A stretch of DNA of 64,000 nucleotides, taken from contig JBBRYS010000011.1 of the NCBI GenBank assembly GCA_038237475.1, positions 1-64,000 on the forward strand, in the 5' to 3' direction. The position numbers and the translations under genes were made by a program. This DNA comes from JAOAPY01 sp038237475 (GTDB taxonomy: Bacteria; Acidobacteriota; Blastocatellia; Pyrinomonadales; Pyrinomonadaceae). Below the pieces are notes generated by a model. It made no database searches and was not told the origin of the DNA. It saw only the letters and a list, made by a program, of their open reading frames with translations. Shown here in pieces: positions 32,891 to 41,421 of the stretch. Positions within the stretch are counted from its first letter, which is position 1. Each line of letters starts with the position of its first letter.

Positions 32891-34330
32891 ATGGAAGAAA
32901 CCAAAAATTACTCCCAAAGTGTCGCGCGACGCCTTTACCTCATCGCCGCTCTGACGGCCGGTGTCTATGTCAGCACCGCGGTGTTTTACTTTCGTGGTCC
33001 GCAAATACATTCTCGCGTAGTCAGAGAGATCTTTGCCTGGTTCATTTGTTTGTCGCTCACGGCGCTATTCTGGAAGGGTTTTCAGCTCGTAAACTCTCCT
33101 GAGCCCACCTCAAGAACCGTAGTGGGATTTGGGGTCCTCATCTGCCTGCTCGCCTTTACGATCTATCCGTTTCACTCAACGGACGTTTTCGGCTATATCA
33201 ACCGTGGCTGGCAACAGGTGCATTATCATGAAAACCCTTTTGTATTTCGGCTGGCCAACATTCAGGGTTGGGAGGCGGATCCGATGTTGCGAGCCCATTG
33301 GATTTACAACCCAAATCCATACGGCTTTCTTTTCGCGTTAATCGGACGTCTGCTTGCCTGGGCGGGCAGGGGGAACTGGTGGCTGACACTATTTCTGTTC
33401 AAGGGGATAAGCTTAGCCGCCTATGGGGCGACTGCGATGCTTATCTGGGCTGCGGCCAAACGGTTGGGCCATGCCAGACCAATTGTTGACCTCTATCTCT
33501 TCATGTGGAATCCGTTAATCCTAATGCACCACATCGCTAACGGACACAACGATATTCTCACCGGCTATTTTGTAGCATTAGCGATGTACATGGCTGTCGT
33601 GGGGGCAGGGTTTTGGATAATTCCCCTGCTCGTGATCGCGACGCTGCTTAAATATGGGCCCGCTCTCCTGATACCTCTCGCGTTCATTTATGTGATTAAG
33701 AATCATGGCTGGAAAGTAGCCATCTTGAGTTGTCTACTGGGTGGAGGGATTGCAGTGGCCACGAGTGCACCCTACCTGATCGATTGGCGCCAAATCAGGT
33801 TTGCAGATATCACAGGCAATGCAACACTCATTGATAATTCACTTCATTCATTCCTAATCCATATTTTTGAAAACACAGCGCGCTTGTTGCCGGGTTTGAA
33901 GGTCTACCACGGATTGGTCAATACGCTTATCAGAATTCTGCTCGTTCTCGGGGTAGTCATTTTTCTGGTATTTCAAACTATTACGATACCGGCCAGTTTC
34001 GACGCGAGACAATTCTTAAGAAAGTCTCTTCTAATCATGTTTGTCCTCATCTGCGTAGCCAGTTCCAAATTCAATGCCTGGTATATGGGAATGCTGTTTC
34101 CGCTCGCACTGCTATGTGACCCTAAGTACTGGCTGCGAAGAGTCATCGTACTAATCACCAGCGCCCAGCTGTTCTCGCTAACTTTTTTCAAGCAGGCTTA
34201 CATTCTCAACTTCTTCGCAATGATTCTCATGCCGGTTTTAATCGTGACCCGGCAATTACGCACACTTCACCGTGCCGAGAGTATTAAGCAGGATTTACCG
34301 TCACTTGATCTCGGCGAGAAGCAAATATGA
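32891..34330 (+). CDS. GT-C type polyprenol-phosphate-mannose-dependent glycosyltransferase-like protein
   Basis: A 479-residue integral membrane protein with about ten to twelve hydrophobic segments. The first loop holds FHSTDVFGYINRGWQ followed by NPFVFR, the acidic pair and NPF/NPY pattern of GT-C mannosyltransferases such as MptA/MptB and related GT87 proteins. HIANGHNDILTGYF also matches the conserved GHND motif of that group. GT-C enzymes transfer a sugar from a polyprenol-phosphate donor on the outer face of the membrane. Acceptor and sugar are unknown, and an ArnT-like role is possible. It follows the MBL gene by 31 bp. Confidence 0.78.
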   Translation: MEETKNYSQSVARRLYLIAALTAGVYVSTAVFYFRGPQIHSRVVREIFAWFICLSLTALFWKGFQLVNSPEPTSRTVVGFGVLICLLAFTIYPFHSTDVFGYINRGWQQVHYHENPFVFRLANIQGWEADPMLRAHWIYNPNPYGFLFALIGRLLAWAGRGNWWLTLFLFKGISLAAYGATAMLIWAAAKRLGHARPIVDLYLFMWNPLILMHHIANGHNDILTGYFVALAMYMAVVGAGFWIIPLLVIATLLKYGPALLIPLAFIYVIKNHGWKVAILSCLLGGGIAVATSAPYLIDWRQIRFADITGNATLIDNSLHSFLIHIFENTARLLPGLKVYHGLVNTLIRILLVLGVVIFLVFQTITIPASFDARQFLRKSLLIMFVLICVASSKFNAWYMGMLFPLALLCDPKYWLRRVIVLITSAQLFSLTFFKQAYILNFFAMILMPVLIVTRQLRTLHRAESIKQDLPSLDLGEKQI

Positions 34331-34389
34331 CGGGTTAGCAGTACATTATGAGCGTCAGGTTCGAAACCAATTTCGTTGGAGGATTGGCA

Positions 34390-34926
34390 ATGACATCTAC
34401 TGCAGCGGCTTTGTCCCGGCCCGAAAGCTCTGAGCACGCGTCCTACTATGCACGCTATACGACATTAGTCCCGGAAGGCGACATCGTGTCCATACTCACA
34501 CGCCAGTTGGATGACACCCTGGGGGTGCTGCGAGCAATCGATGAATCACGTGCCGGCTATCGGTATGCTGAAGGCAAATGGAGTATCAAGGAGTTGCTTG
34601 GGCATGTGATCGACAGCGAAAGGATTTTCAGTTATCGGGCGCTGCGATTTGCACGCAATGATCAGACACCGCTGAGTGGATTCGATCAGGATATATTTAT
34701 GAGTGGCGCGAACTTTGACGAGCGCACGCTTGCGGACCTCATGGATGAATTCGCAACTGTCAGGACAGCGACCATCCAACTGTTCAAACCGCTCAATGAT
34801 GAAGAATGGTTGCGCCGTGGCGAAGCAAGTGATAACGAGGTAAGCGTCCGGGCGCTGGCACATATTATCGTGGGACATGCGACGCACCACCTACAGATTC
34901 TTACCTCTCGGTACCTTACCGTTTAG
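34390..34926 (+). CDS. DinB family protein
   Basis: 178 residues from the ATG at 34390, supported by GGAGG at 34378-34382 (spacing 7). An earlier in-frame ATG at 34348 has no ribosome-binding site. It is a DinB/YfiT four-helix protein: AEGKWSIKELLGHVIDSERIFSYRALRFARND is the classical segment with the first His, and HIIVGHATHHLQIL supplies the other His ligands of the metal site. Family members are metal-dependent thiol transferases or stress proteins. The specific function is unknown. It sits between the glycosyltransferase and a MaoC-like gene. Confidence 0.88.
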   Translation: MTSTAAALSRPESSEHASYYARYTTLVPEGDIVSILTRQLDDTLGVLRAIDESRAGYRYAEGKWSIKELLGHVIDSERIFSYRALRFARNDQTPLSGFDQDIFMSGANFDERTLADLMDEFATVRTATIQLFKPLNDEEWLRRGEASDNEVSVRALAHIIVGHATHHLQILTSRYLTV

Positions 34927-34941
34927 GCGCGCGGAGTAATC

Positions 34942-35322
34942 ATGAAAGTTGGCGACACTCTTTACTGGGAGCGAAGTTTCAGCGAACAGGACGTGCGTGA
35001 CTTTGCGCGCTTCTCCGGCGATGAAGGCAACCATCATCTTGAGCCTGACTCTTCAGGCCGCTTGTTGGTGCATGGTCTATTAACCGCGACCCTGCCGACG
35101 AAGATTGGCGGAGACTTGAATTTTATTGCGCGTGAATTGAGATTTGCATTCGTGCGACCTGTTTTTGCCGGAGATAGGATTCGCTGCGAGGTGACCCTGG
35201 TCCATTTCGAGCCGGGGGAGCCTTACCACCAGCTAAGAACGAAGTTTGTCTGTCGCAATCAACATGACAAGGAAGTATTGAGTGGTGAAGCCGCCGGCGT
35301 CATCCGCAATTCGCCCCGCTGA
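34942..35322 (+). CDS. MaoC-like hotdog-fold dehydratase
   Basis: 126 residues with the hotdog hydratase pattern: FARFSGDEGNHHLEP (catalytic Asp/His region), LLVHGLLTATLPTKIGGD, and FVRPVFAGDRIRCEVTLV. The MaoC family hydrates enoyl-CoA or dehydrates 3-hydroxyacyl thioesters. The usual NPxHxD is altered to GNHHLEPD here, so activity is uncertain. It starts 16 bp after the DinB gene, and its stop is 6 bp from the convergent beta-helix gene's stop, leaving no room for a terminator. Confidence 0.82.
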   Translation: MKVGDTLYWERSFSEQDVRDFARFSGDEGNHHLEPDSSGRLLVHGLLTATLPTKIGGDLNFIARELRFAFVRPVFAGDRIRCEVTLVHFEPGEPYHQLRTKFVCRNQHDKEVLSGEAAGVIRNSPR

Positions 35323-35328
35323 TCAACG

Positions 35329-38085
35329 TCAGTTCACCTGCAGAGTGGCGCCGTTGCTGCGCTGCCCGTTGACTATCAAACTCAAACGTACAGTGCCCGC
35401 ACCCTGCAGCTGCGGTAGCAGTATGAATTCAACCTGATCCAATCCGGCGCTGCCCACGACAGAACCGGCGAACTCAACCGGTAGTTGATAGACTTGCAAA
35501 TCCGGTGTCAATGCCTCTACAACCACAGACTCTGACAGGTTAGGAAGCAGCACACCGTCAACATAGACATCATTGTTGACGTTGGTGTTTGCCGCAGCTC
35601 CGCTGATTCCGGATGCATAGACTAAGACGCGGGTGCGCTTATCTTCTCCAAAATTTTGTGGAGTCAGCACCGCGAATGAGGACGGGGCGACCTGCAGCAG
35701 CGCATTCAGTGCTACCAGTGGACCGCCGGCATTGCCATTCAACGTATCGAGCCAAAGAACCGTGGCGGTTGGACCAGTCAGCTCTACGACGTGCTCGACC
35801 GTCATCGAACCGCTGACGCCCGCGTCGAAAGTTACGTGGCAAAAGATCCTGGGAGAGAGTGGATCGTTTACGCACGGCTGATCCAAAGTCCCACGAGATG
35901 TTGTGCCCTGAGTACCGATTACGTTGAAAACGATCGATGGACCAGACCTGACAAAAACTCCATCGGCATCCATGGTTACCCGGTTGCCAACTTCGGGAAG
36001 GGGAAAGGGCGTCGGAACAGGCGTCGGAGTCGGAACGGGAGTTGGAGTTGGTGTCGGAACGGGAGTTGGAGTTGGTGTCGGAACGGGAGTTGGAGTTGGT
36101 GTCGGAACGGGAGTCGGGGTTGGTGTCGGAACGGGAGTCGGAGTTGGCGTCGGGGTCGGGTGACCTGTGGCGCCACTCAGAGCGGCCTCGAGAGCATCCT
36201 GATTGATGCCAGGGTCTGTACCGTCACTGGCTTGATTGCGAAACAGACTTAGCGGACTGAGCCGGAAATTCCCTGCGCTGGCATTGCTGAAACCTATCGG
36301 ACCAATAGTCAGCGGACAAAAATTTCCCGCCGGGTAAAGGCTCGTGCAGTTGGGCCGGTAAGGATCATAGACTTCGTTTAGTAACACATTCCCGGTCATC
36401 TGCAGTTGGGGCCACGCGGCCGACCAGGGATTGTCGTAAGGTGGCTGAGCGTTGAGACCGTATTCATTGTTGTAGGCAATGTTGTCATTGAAGGTCAGAT
36501 TGGTTACCGGATAAACGCCATTCAATAATCGTCCATCAGACCACTGGCCCGTCCCATTGTTGAGGACCGTATTATGACGAACAGTGATATTCGCGCCACC
36601 GATTAGATCCGCAATCCAGCCCCCGCTGCCAAAGAGGTTGTTGACGATTTGCACATCACCGCCGCCACTCACACTCGTGCAAATATTATCCTCCAACTGC
36701 ATCGAGAACAGTTGTGCTGTATGTGGCCTGGTCAAATAACTCTCGCGATTATTCTTGAACGTAAAGTGCCTGATGATAGACCACGGCGAGTCGCATCCGC
36801 TCACCTGTCCCTGATTTCTGACAGTCAACGTAAAACTCGCGGGCCAGCCAGTGAAGTCGTTACCTTCCATGTAGAGACCGTCCGCTGATTTCACTTCGAA
36901 CCAGCCCTTCGGATACTGGTGAATCTCATTTCCGATTTGCGCAACGATCGCCGGATTGATCCAAAACGTGTTATGCGTGATCGTCACGTTGGCGGGGTTG
37001 AGTCCGTTCCACCTTGCTACTCCGCCCGCGATCGGTGGTGATGTCAGGGGACTGCCGGGCCCGATATTCCCACCCCAGGGCATGTAACTAACAACACTGC
37101 CGTTAACGGCCGTTACTTTAACCACCTCATAAAATGAGTTTTGATTTTTCACAGCGATCAACTCGTCAATGCCGAGATTGTTGACGTTTGATAACGTAGC
37201 CTGAGACATGCTCGCGCCCGCCCGTACGGTGGCCGTGTTGATTGTTTCGAGCGTCGATCCGCCGAGAAAGAATCCGGTAAACCAGCTGTTGATGAAACAG
37301 TTGTCGATGGTGAGTGGTCCGGGGCCTTTCCCCATCAGAACCGCATAGGTGTTGTCTGCACTTTGACTGGCTCCGGCGTAGCCACCCGGCAACGCCAGCC
37401 GGCAATTGAGAAAACTTATCCGCACGGCGTGCACGTCAACTCCCGCGCGCGCAGTGGCATGAGCCTGATCAGTCCCGTCTTCCTGACTGTGGATGTAGCA
37501 GCGGTCAAAAGTGATATCAGAAGGAACGTGCTCCAATGGCATGTCGGTGCCGATAAACGCCAGGAACTGAGTATATTGACTTGGATTGGCAGTCGTGGTG
37601 ACCTCGATGCCGATCAGTTTCCAAAACCTGCTGTCGGCTCCAAAACTCAGAGCCGGCGTCGGCCCAACTGTGGCGAGTTTCACCATGTTGGCGGCGTCAC
37701 CGGGCGTGACTCGCTCGCCCGGGCCGGGGAGGGAATTGATGTTCTCTGATTTGACCGTAATAGTGTCCGCCACGGTGCCGGTGCATTGACCGCCTGTCTT
37801 GGCAGGAAACACAAAGCCCTGATCAGCCTCCGTGACGAATGCTGATCCGGCCGCAACCAGCACCGTGTCGCCGCACTGGGCCGAGTTGAGCGCTGCCTGC
37901 AAGTCGCCACCTGCGGGAACAGTCAATACAGACGCGCGAGCCCCAGAGGCGAAGGCCGTCAACAATGCGACGGCCATCAGCGCTCGAGCGATTGTAGAAG
38001 CAGATACGAAATTGTGGGTTGATTGGGGGAACGATCCCAGTGCACACGGAGGTGGACTGGGAATGAGAGTTGGGGGAACCATCAT
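35329..38085 (-). CDS. Secreted parallel beta-helix protein with TPTPVP repeat and Solibacter-type C-terminal domain
   Basis: 918 residues if starting at 38085. An in-frame Met37 (37977) begins a more typical signal core (MAVALLTAFASGARA). A right-handed beta-helix region (about 55-620) shows repeated short strands with N-rich turns, for example NITVRHNTVLNNGTG and TFNDNIAYNNEYGL. Next is a Thr/Pro low-complexity linker (about 645-695, units of TPTPVPTP), then a C-terminal region ending in GSAGLDQVEFILLPQLQGAGTVRLSL. That matches the Solibacter C-terminal (TIGR03437-type) domain, a marker of Acidobacteria. It is probably surface-exposed and polysaccharide- or matrix-related. The enzyme activity, if any, is unknown. 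Confidence 0.82.
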   Translation of the reverse strand: MMVPPTLIPSPPPCALGSFPQSTHNFVSASTIARALMAVALLTAFASGARASVLTVPAGGDLQAALNSAQCGDTVLVAAGSAFVTEADQGFVFPAKTGGQCTGTVADTITVKSENINSLPGPGERVTPGDAANMVKLATVGPTPALSFGADSRFWKLIGIEVTTTANPSQYTQFLAFIGTDMPLEHVPSDITFDRCYIHSQEDGTDQAHATARAGVDVHAVRISFLNCRLALPGGYAGASQSADNTYAVLMGKGPGPLTIDNCFINSWFTGFFLGGSTLETINTATVRAGASMSQATLSNVNNLGIDELIAVKNQNSFYEVVKVTAVNGSVVSYMPWGGNIGPGSPLTSPPIAGGVARWNGLNPANVTITHNTFWINPAIVAQIGNEIHQYPKGWFEVKSADGLYMEGNDFTGWPASFTLTVRNQGQVSGCDSPWSIIRHFTFKNNRESYLTRPHTAQLFSMQLEDNICTSVSGGGDVQIVNNLFGSGGWIADLIGGANITVRHNTVLNNGTGQWSDGRLLNGVYPVTNLTFNDNIAYNNEYGLNAQPPYDNPWSAAWPQLQMTGNVLLNEVYDPYRPNCTSLYPAGNFCPLTIGPIGFSNASAGNFRLSPLSLFRNQASDGTDPGINQDALEAALSGATGHPTPTPTPTPVPTPTPTPVPTPTPTPVPTPTPTPVPTPTPTPVPTPTPVPTPFPLPEVGNRVTMDADGVFVRSGPSIVFNVIGTQGTTSRGTLDQPCVNDPLSPRIFCHVTFDAGVSGSMTVEHVVELTGPTATVLWLDTLNGNAGGPLVALNALLQVAPSSFAVLTPQNFGEDKRTRVLVYASGISGAAANTNVNNDVYVDGVLLPNLSESVVVEALTPDLQVYQLPVEFAGSVVGSAGLDQVEFILLPQLQGAGTVRLSLIVNGQRSNGATLQVN
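36029..36148 (-). repeat. 24-bp tandem repeat (five units) inside the beta-helix gene
   Basis: Five consecutive 24-base units start gtcggaacgggagt and encode 8 residues each (TPTPVPTP on the minus strand). Units at 36029, 36053 and 36077 are identical; those at 36101 and 36125 differ by two or three bases. Partial units flank the block. Confidence 0.92.
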
Positions 38086-38683
38086 CCTTGGGAAAACTCC
38101 GAACTAAAGGCGCGAGTCAGACCCGAAGATCAGACTTTATTTCTTTAACTGCGCGCATGCTTGCGCACCTCTTTATTGCTTTGTTGTTGAACGAGGAAAC
38201 TACCCACTACCTTGATGGCGGCCACTTTAAGCTATCTGAAAGATCAGAGCAACCGACTTTTAAAGATTTCAGCGCGCGCAATCATAATGTAACAAAGCAT
38301 TTCTCATTTATCCTTGGCTTTGGTGTTGTAGCTTTTGATCTTCCTGGTAACCCGCGGTGGCGGGTGGCAACATACAGCCTGGGACGTCAGCCCCAGGATC
38401 TACGCGTAAAACAATTAGAGCCCGCGGCGCGGGGCGATAGCCTGATGATGGTGTTGACGATCGAGGTAGGGCTATCGCCACGCTACGCGGGCTCTGACAA
38501 TTTAGTCGCATGGTCCCGGGGGCTTACGCCCCAGGCTTTACGCTGACGCCTGCTCCGCAGGCTGAAAACTGAACTGCTCCGCAGGCTAGACGGCGGGAGA
38601 GGTGTGCGCTTGATTTCTCAATCGCACACCTCTTCATGTAGGCAGGGTGTCTCTCGTCAACCTCGAGGAAATTCGATATGCAG
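38086..38683. other. Intergenic region with inverted repeats, no supported gene
   Basis: 598 bp between two minus-strand genes. The only open frames have no family features and cross repeats. It holds the inverted repeat at 38417-38495, the repeat word ctttacgctgacgcctgctccgc at 38535-38566 (related to 62151-62182), a short tandem of ctgctccgcaggct, and a hairpin agaggtgtgcg / cgcacacctct at 38598-38633 without a clear T-run. Confidence 0.6.
38417..38495. repeat. 26-bp imperfect inverted repeat
   Basis: The left arm 38417-38442 (agagcccgcg...ggcgatagcc) and the right arm 38470-38495 (ggctatcgcc...cgcgggctct) match at 23 of 26 positions around a 27-base loop. It could form a long hairpin on either strand. 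Confidence 0.75.
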
Positions 38684-39490
38684 CTACAGTTGCAGCACGA
38701 AGTTGTAGGTGATTGTGCCCGACACCTTCACCGCCTGATCGCCGATCTTCGTCGGTGAGAACCGGGCTTGATAGGCAGCCCGCACGGCTACGTCGGTCAG
38801 AAACGGGCTCCCGGAAACCGCGTGAGCTGCTACGACTTTGCCGGTCTCATCAATCAGTACCTGCACATTCACCGAACCCTGAACCCGGTTCGTTTTGGCA
38901 AGCATCGGATAAGGCGGCTTTGGCAGGTCGATAGCCTCGCCGTTCAAAACAGACTTCCGTACGATTTGAGGCGTTGGCTTGCTGACGACGACCGGCGGCG
39001 ATGGCGGAGGTATTTCGTTTAAGGGAATCACTGTAGGCCCGCCTCCCGAGCCAGGTTGGCAGGATTCGCAGCCTAACGGTGAACTAACACCCCCGTCTCG
39101 ATCACGTCCAGTCACTGAATAAATTCCGCCTCGTGGGACCGGCAGCTGAGTATTCGCTTTGGTGGAAATCGTCGTCGGCACGATTTGTGGCATGTCGGTC
39201 CGAGAAACTGCTGCCTGACGTTCCGTGACCGTGTTATCCGATCGTAAAGGTCTGGAAGACCTCGCCGGTTCCGAGTTCACAGGCCGTTCCTCGACTGGAA
39301 ACTCGGCGGAGCCGAGTATGGTAATGATCTGTTCGGTTTGTTCGTCGAGGCGCGCATCGTAAGCGTAGATGCTCGCCACTCCGGCGGCAGTAAACAGCAG
39401 GACATATCCTGCAACGGTATAAAGAAAAAACTGTCCGCGCCGTTTGAACTCTCGTGCGTGCGTACTTGATTCAATTAGGTTACTAAACAT
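38684..39490 (-). CDS. TonB-type protein (energy transducer, TonB C-terminal domain)
   Basis: 268 residues from the ATG at 39490, which has GGAGG 6 bases upstream. The frame runs 15 codons further but without a site. One membrane segment is near residues 24-46 (FFLYTVAGYVLLFTAAGVASIYAY). A Pro-rich periplasmic linker follows (IPPPSPPVVVSKPTP). The C-terminal TonB domain is clear (SVNVQVLIDETGKVVAAHAVSGSPFLTDVAVRAAYQARFSPT). It probably transmits proton-motive force to outer-membrane receptors, though no exbB/exbD is nearby. N-terminal HAREFKRRG is cytoplasmic. Confidence 0.88.
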   Translation of the reverse strand: MFSNLIESSTHAREFKRRGQFFLYTVAGYVLLFTAAGVASIYAYDARLDEQTEQIITILGSAEFPVEERPVNSEPARSSRPLRSDNTVTERQAAVSRTDMPQIVPTTISTKANTQLPVPRGGIYSVTGRDRDGGVSSPLGCESCQPGSGGGPTVIPLNEIPPPSPPVVVSKPTPQIVRKSVLNGEAIDLPKPPYPMLAKTNRVQGSVNVQVLIDETGKVVAAHAVSGSPFLTDVAVRAAYQARFSPTKIGDQAVKVSGTITYNFVLQL

Positions 39491-39652
39491 CCCTGTCCTC
39501 CATTGCCGGTGCCCTCGGGTCGCAGGAGCTAACACACGTCCTTAGACCCCAACCAGCTCCGCGTGTTCCCGCGGAAAAGTTGGACATTGCTCATGGGACA
39601 TTTTAGGATGGCACGCGCTTTCCTAACTCGAACCCCCAAAGGAGCAGAAAGC

Positions 39653-40921
39653 ATGGCAACCAAAGAGGCCTTTCAGGAAGAACTCAATCCGTTCGAGATC
39701 GCGAAACAACAATTCAACCGGGCGGCCGATTACCTTGATCTCGACGCCTCGCTTCGTAATGTGTTGAGTAGTCCCAAGCGCCAACTGATAGTTTCGATTC
39801 CTGTCAAAATGGATGGCGGTGATGTGCAGGTTTTCGAGGGTTACCGAGTGCAGCACAACATCGCGCGTGGCCCGGCCAAAGGCGGCATACGCTATCACCC
39901 GAATGTGACACTCGACGAAGTTAAGGCACTCGCGTCGTGGATGACCTGGAAATGCGCCACCGTCGGTATCCCCTATGGCGGCGGCAAGGGAGGCGTGATC
40001 TGCGATCCGAAGCGAATGTCAAAAGGTGAGCTGGAAAGACTGACACGCCGTTATGCTTTTGAGATCGCTCCGATCATTGGACCTGATCGCGATATCCCCG
40101 CACCAGATGTTTATACCGACGAACAGACGATGGCCTGGATCATGGACACCATTTCAATGGTCCGCGGCCATACTGAACTTGGCGTGGTGACCGGGAAACC
40201 AATCTCGCTCGGTGGTTCACAGGGACGCGCTGAGGCTACCGCGCGCGGATGCCTTTACGCTTTGCGCGAAGCCTGTCGCGTCACGGGCATGGATTTGAAA
40301 GGGGCCCGGGTGGCGGTTCATGGATTCGGCAATGCAGGTGCGAATATCGCGCGACTTGCAGCGCTCGACGGCGCGCGCATCGTAGCGGCGGCGGATTCCA
40401 GGGCCGGCATTTACTCAGAGTCCGGGATAGACATTCCTGCCGCGCTCAAGCACAAGGCTGAGACTAAATCATTGGCAGGAGTCGCCGGAACGAAGGCAAT
40501 GGCGCCCGACGATATTATTGGCGTGGACTGCGACATCCTCCTGCCTTCAGCTCTTGAGAATGCGATCACGCTCGCCAACGTCGGCACGGTCAAGGCTAAA
40601 ATTATTGGCGAGCTGGCCAACGGCCCTACTACTCCCGGAGCTGATCGGATCCTGTTCGCTAATGGTGTTTTCATGATTCCGGACATCCTGGCCAATGCGG
40701 GCGGCGTTACGGTTAGTTATTATGAATGGGTTCAGGATCAAAACTCATTCTTCTGGTCGGAAAAACAAATCAACGAGACGCTCGAGCAAACGATGCGCAC
40801 CGCGTTCACTTCCGTTCATGAAACTGCGCTGAAGTATGAGACGGACATGCGCACTGCCGCTTATATCCTGGCAGTAGATCGAGTTGCGGACGCTACGAGT
40901 GTGCGTGGCATTTTTCCGTAA
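39653..40921 (+). CDS. gdhA: Glutamate dehydrogenase family protein (Glu/Leu/Phe/Val dehydrogenase)
   Basis: 422 residues from the ATG at 39653, with AAAGGAG 8 bases upstream. The frame extends 30 codons further, but the family length (about 420) supports this start. It converts glutamate to 2-oxoglutarate and ammonia with NAD(P). Motifs: VDGGDVQVFEGYRVQHN-like (MDGGDVQVFEGYRVQHN), GPAKGGIRYHP, TWKCATVGIPYGGGKGGV with the catalytic Lys, APDVYTDEQTMAWIMD, and the Rossmann GFGNAGANIA. This is the hexameric NAD-dependent type by length. Substrate preference for Glu is inferred. Confidence 0.93.
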   Translation: MATKEAFQEELNPFEIAKQQFNRAADYLDLDASLRNVLSSPKRQLIVSIPVKMDGGDVQVFEGYRVQHNIARGPAKGGIRYHPNVTLDEVKALASWMTWKCATVGIPYGGGKGGVICDPKRMSKGELERLTRRYAFEIAPIIGPDRDIPAPDVYTDEQTMAWIMDTISMVRGHTELGVVTGKPISLGGSQGRAEATARGCLYALREACRVTGMDLKGARVAVHGFGNAGANIARLAALDGARIVAAADSRAGIYSESGIDIPAALKHKAETKSLAGVAGTKAMAPDDIIGVDCDILLPSALENAITLANVGTVKAKIIGELANGPTTPGADRILFANGVFMIPDILANAGGVTVSYYEWVQDQNSFFWSEKQINETLEQTMRTAFTSVHETALKYETDMRTAAYILAVDRVADATSVRGIFP

Positions 40922-41060
40922 AGACTCGGTTTGGACTCTGGTCTGACGTCAAAGCTTGAGAGAAAGCGAAACCCGCGGTTTTGAGTTTGGTTTGATCCCG
41001 CGCCGCAGTTACTCTGTTCTGCAGCCGAACCAAAATCTGAAAGACTCGACCCCAAACATT

Positions 41061-41414
41061 ATGACTGACTCGATCACTGTCTACGAACGTCCTACTTGTT
41101 CAAAATGCCGCGAAATGGATCGGTTCCTGCGCGAGAGTGGGGTGGACTTTGCTAAAGTGAACTACTACATTGAACCGCTGAGCAAAAAAAAACTGACGGA
41201 GCTGATTAAGAAAATGAAGCTCACTCCGCGGGAGCTTCTGCGCAAGAGTGAAGCGATCTATCGCGAGCTCGGGCTGGCCAAAGGTGAGTTTACCGATAGC
41301 CAGCTTATCTCGCTGATGGTCGAACATCCGGATCTGATGCAAAGACCGATTGTGGAACGCGGTGACAAAGCTGTTTTGGGACGACCCACAGAAAACGTAA
41401 AAGAACTCCTCTGA
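41061..41414 (+). CDS. ArsC-family (Spx-like) reductase
   Basis: 117 residues from the ATG at 41061; an upstream extension (from 40956) has no thioredoxin-fold features. The N-terminal VYERPTCSKCREMDRFL carries the CxxC-type active site in ArsC position, and the conserved Arg segment is RPIVERGDKAVLGRP near the C-terminus. This is the ArsC/Spx/YffB family, which contains glutaredoxin-coupled arsenate reductases and redox regulators. No ars operon is nearby, so an arsenate role is only possible. It is tightly followed by radA. Confidence 0.85.
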   Translation: MTDSITVYERPTCSKCREMDRFLRESGVDFAKVNYYIEPLSKKKLTELIKKMKLTPRELLRKSEAIYRELGLAKGEFTDSQLISLMVEHPDLMQRPIVERGDKAVLGRPTENVKELL

Positions 41415-41421
41415 TAGTCAA

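Noticed and set aside
38070..38546. Open frame of about 158 codons between the beta-helix and TonB genes
   Set aside because: It crosses the inverted repeat and repeat words, has no ribosome-binding site and no recognisable protein feature.
40956..41060. N-terminal extension of the ArsC-like protein
   Set aside because: The thioredoxin-like fold starts at the ATG at 41061; the upstream part has no family match and no ribosome-binding site.
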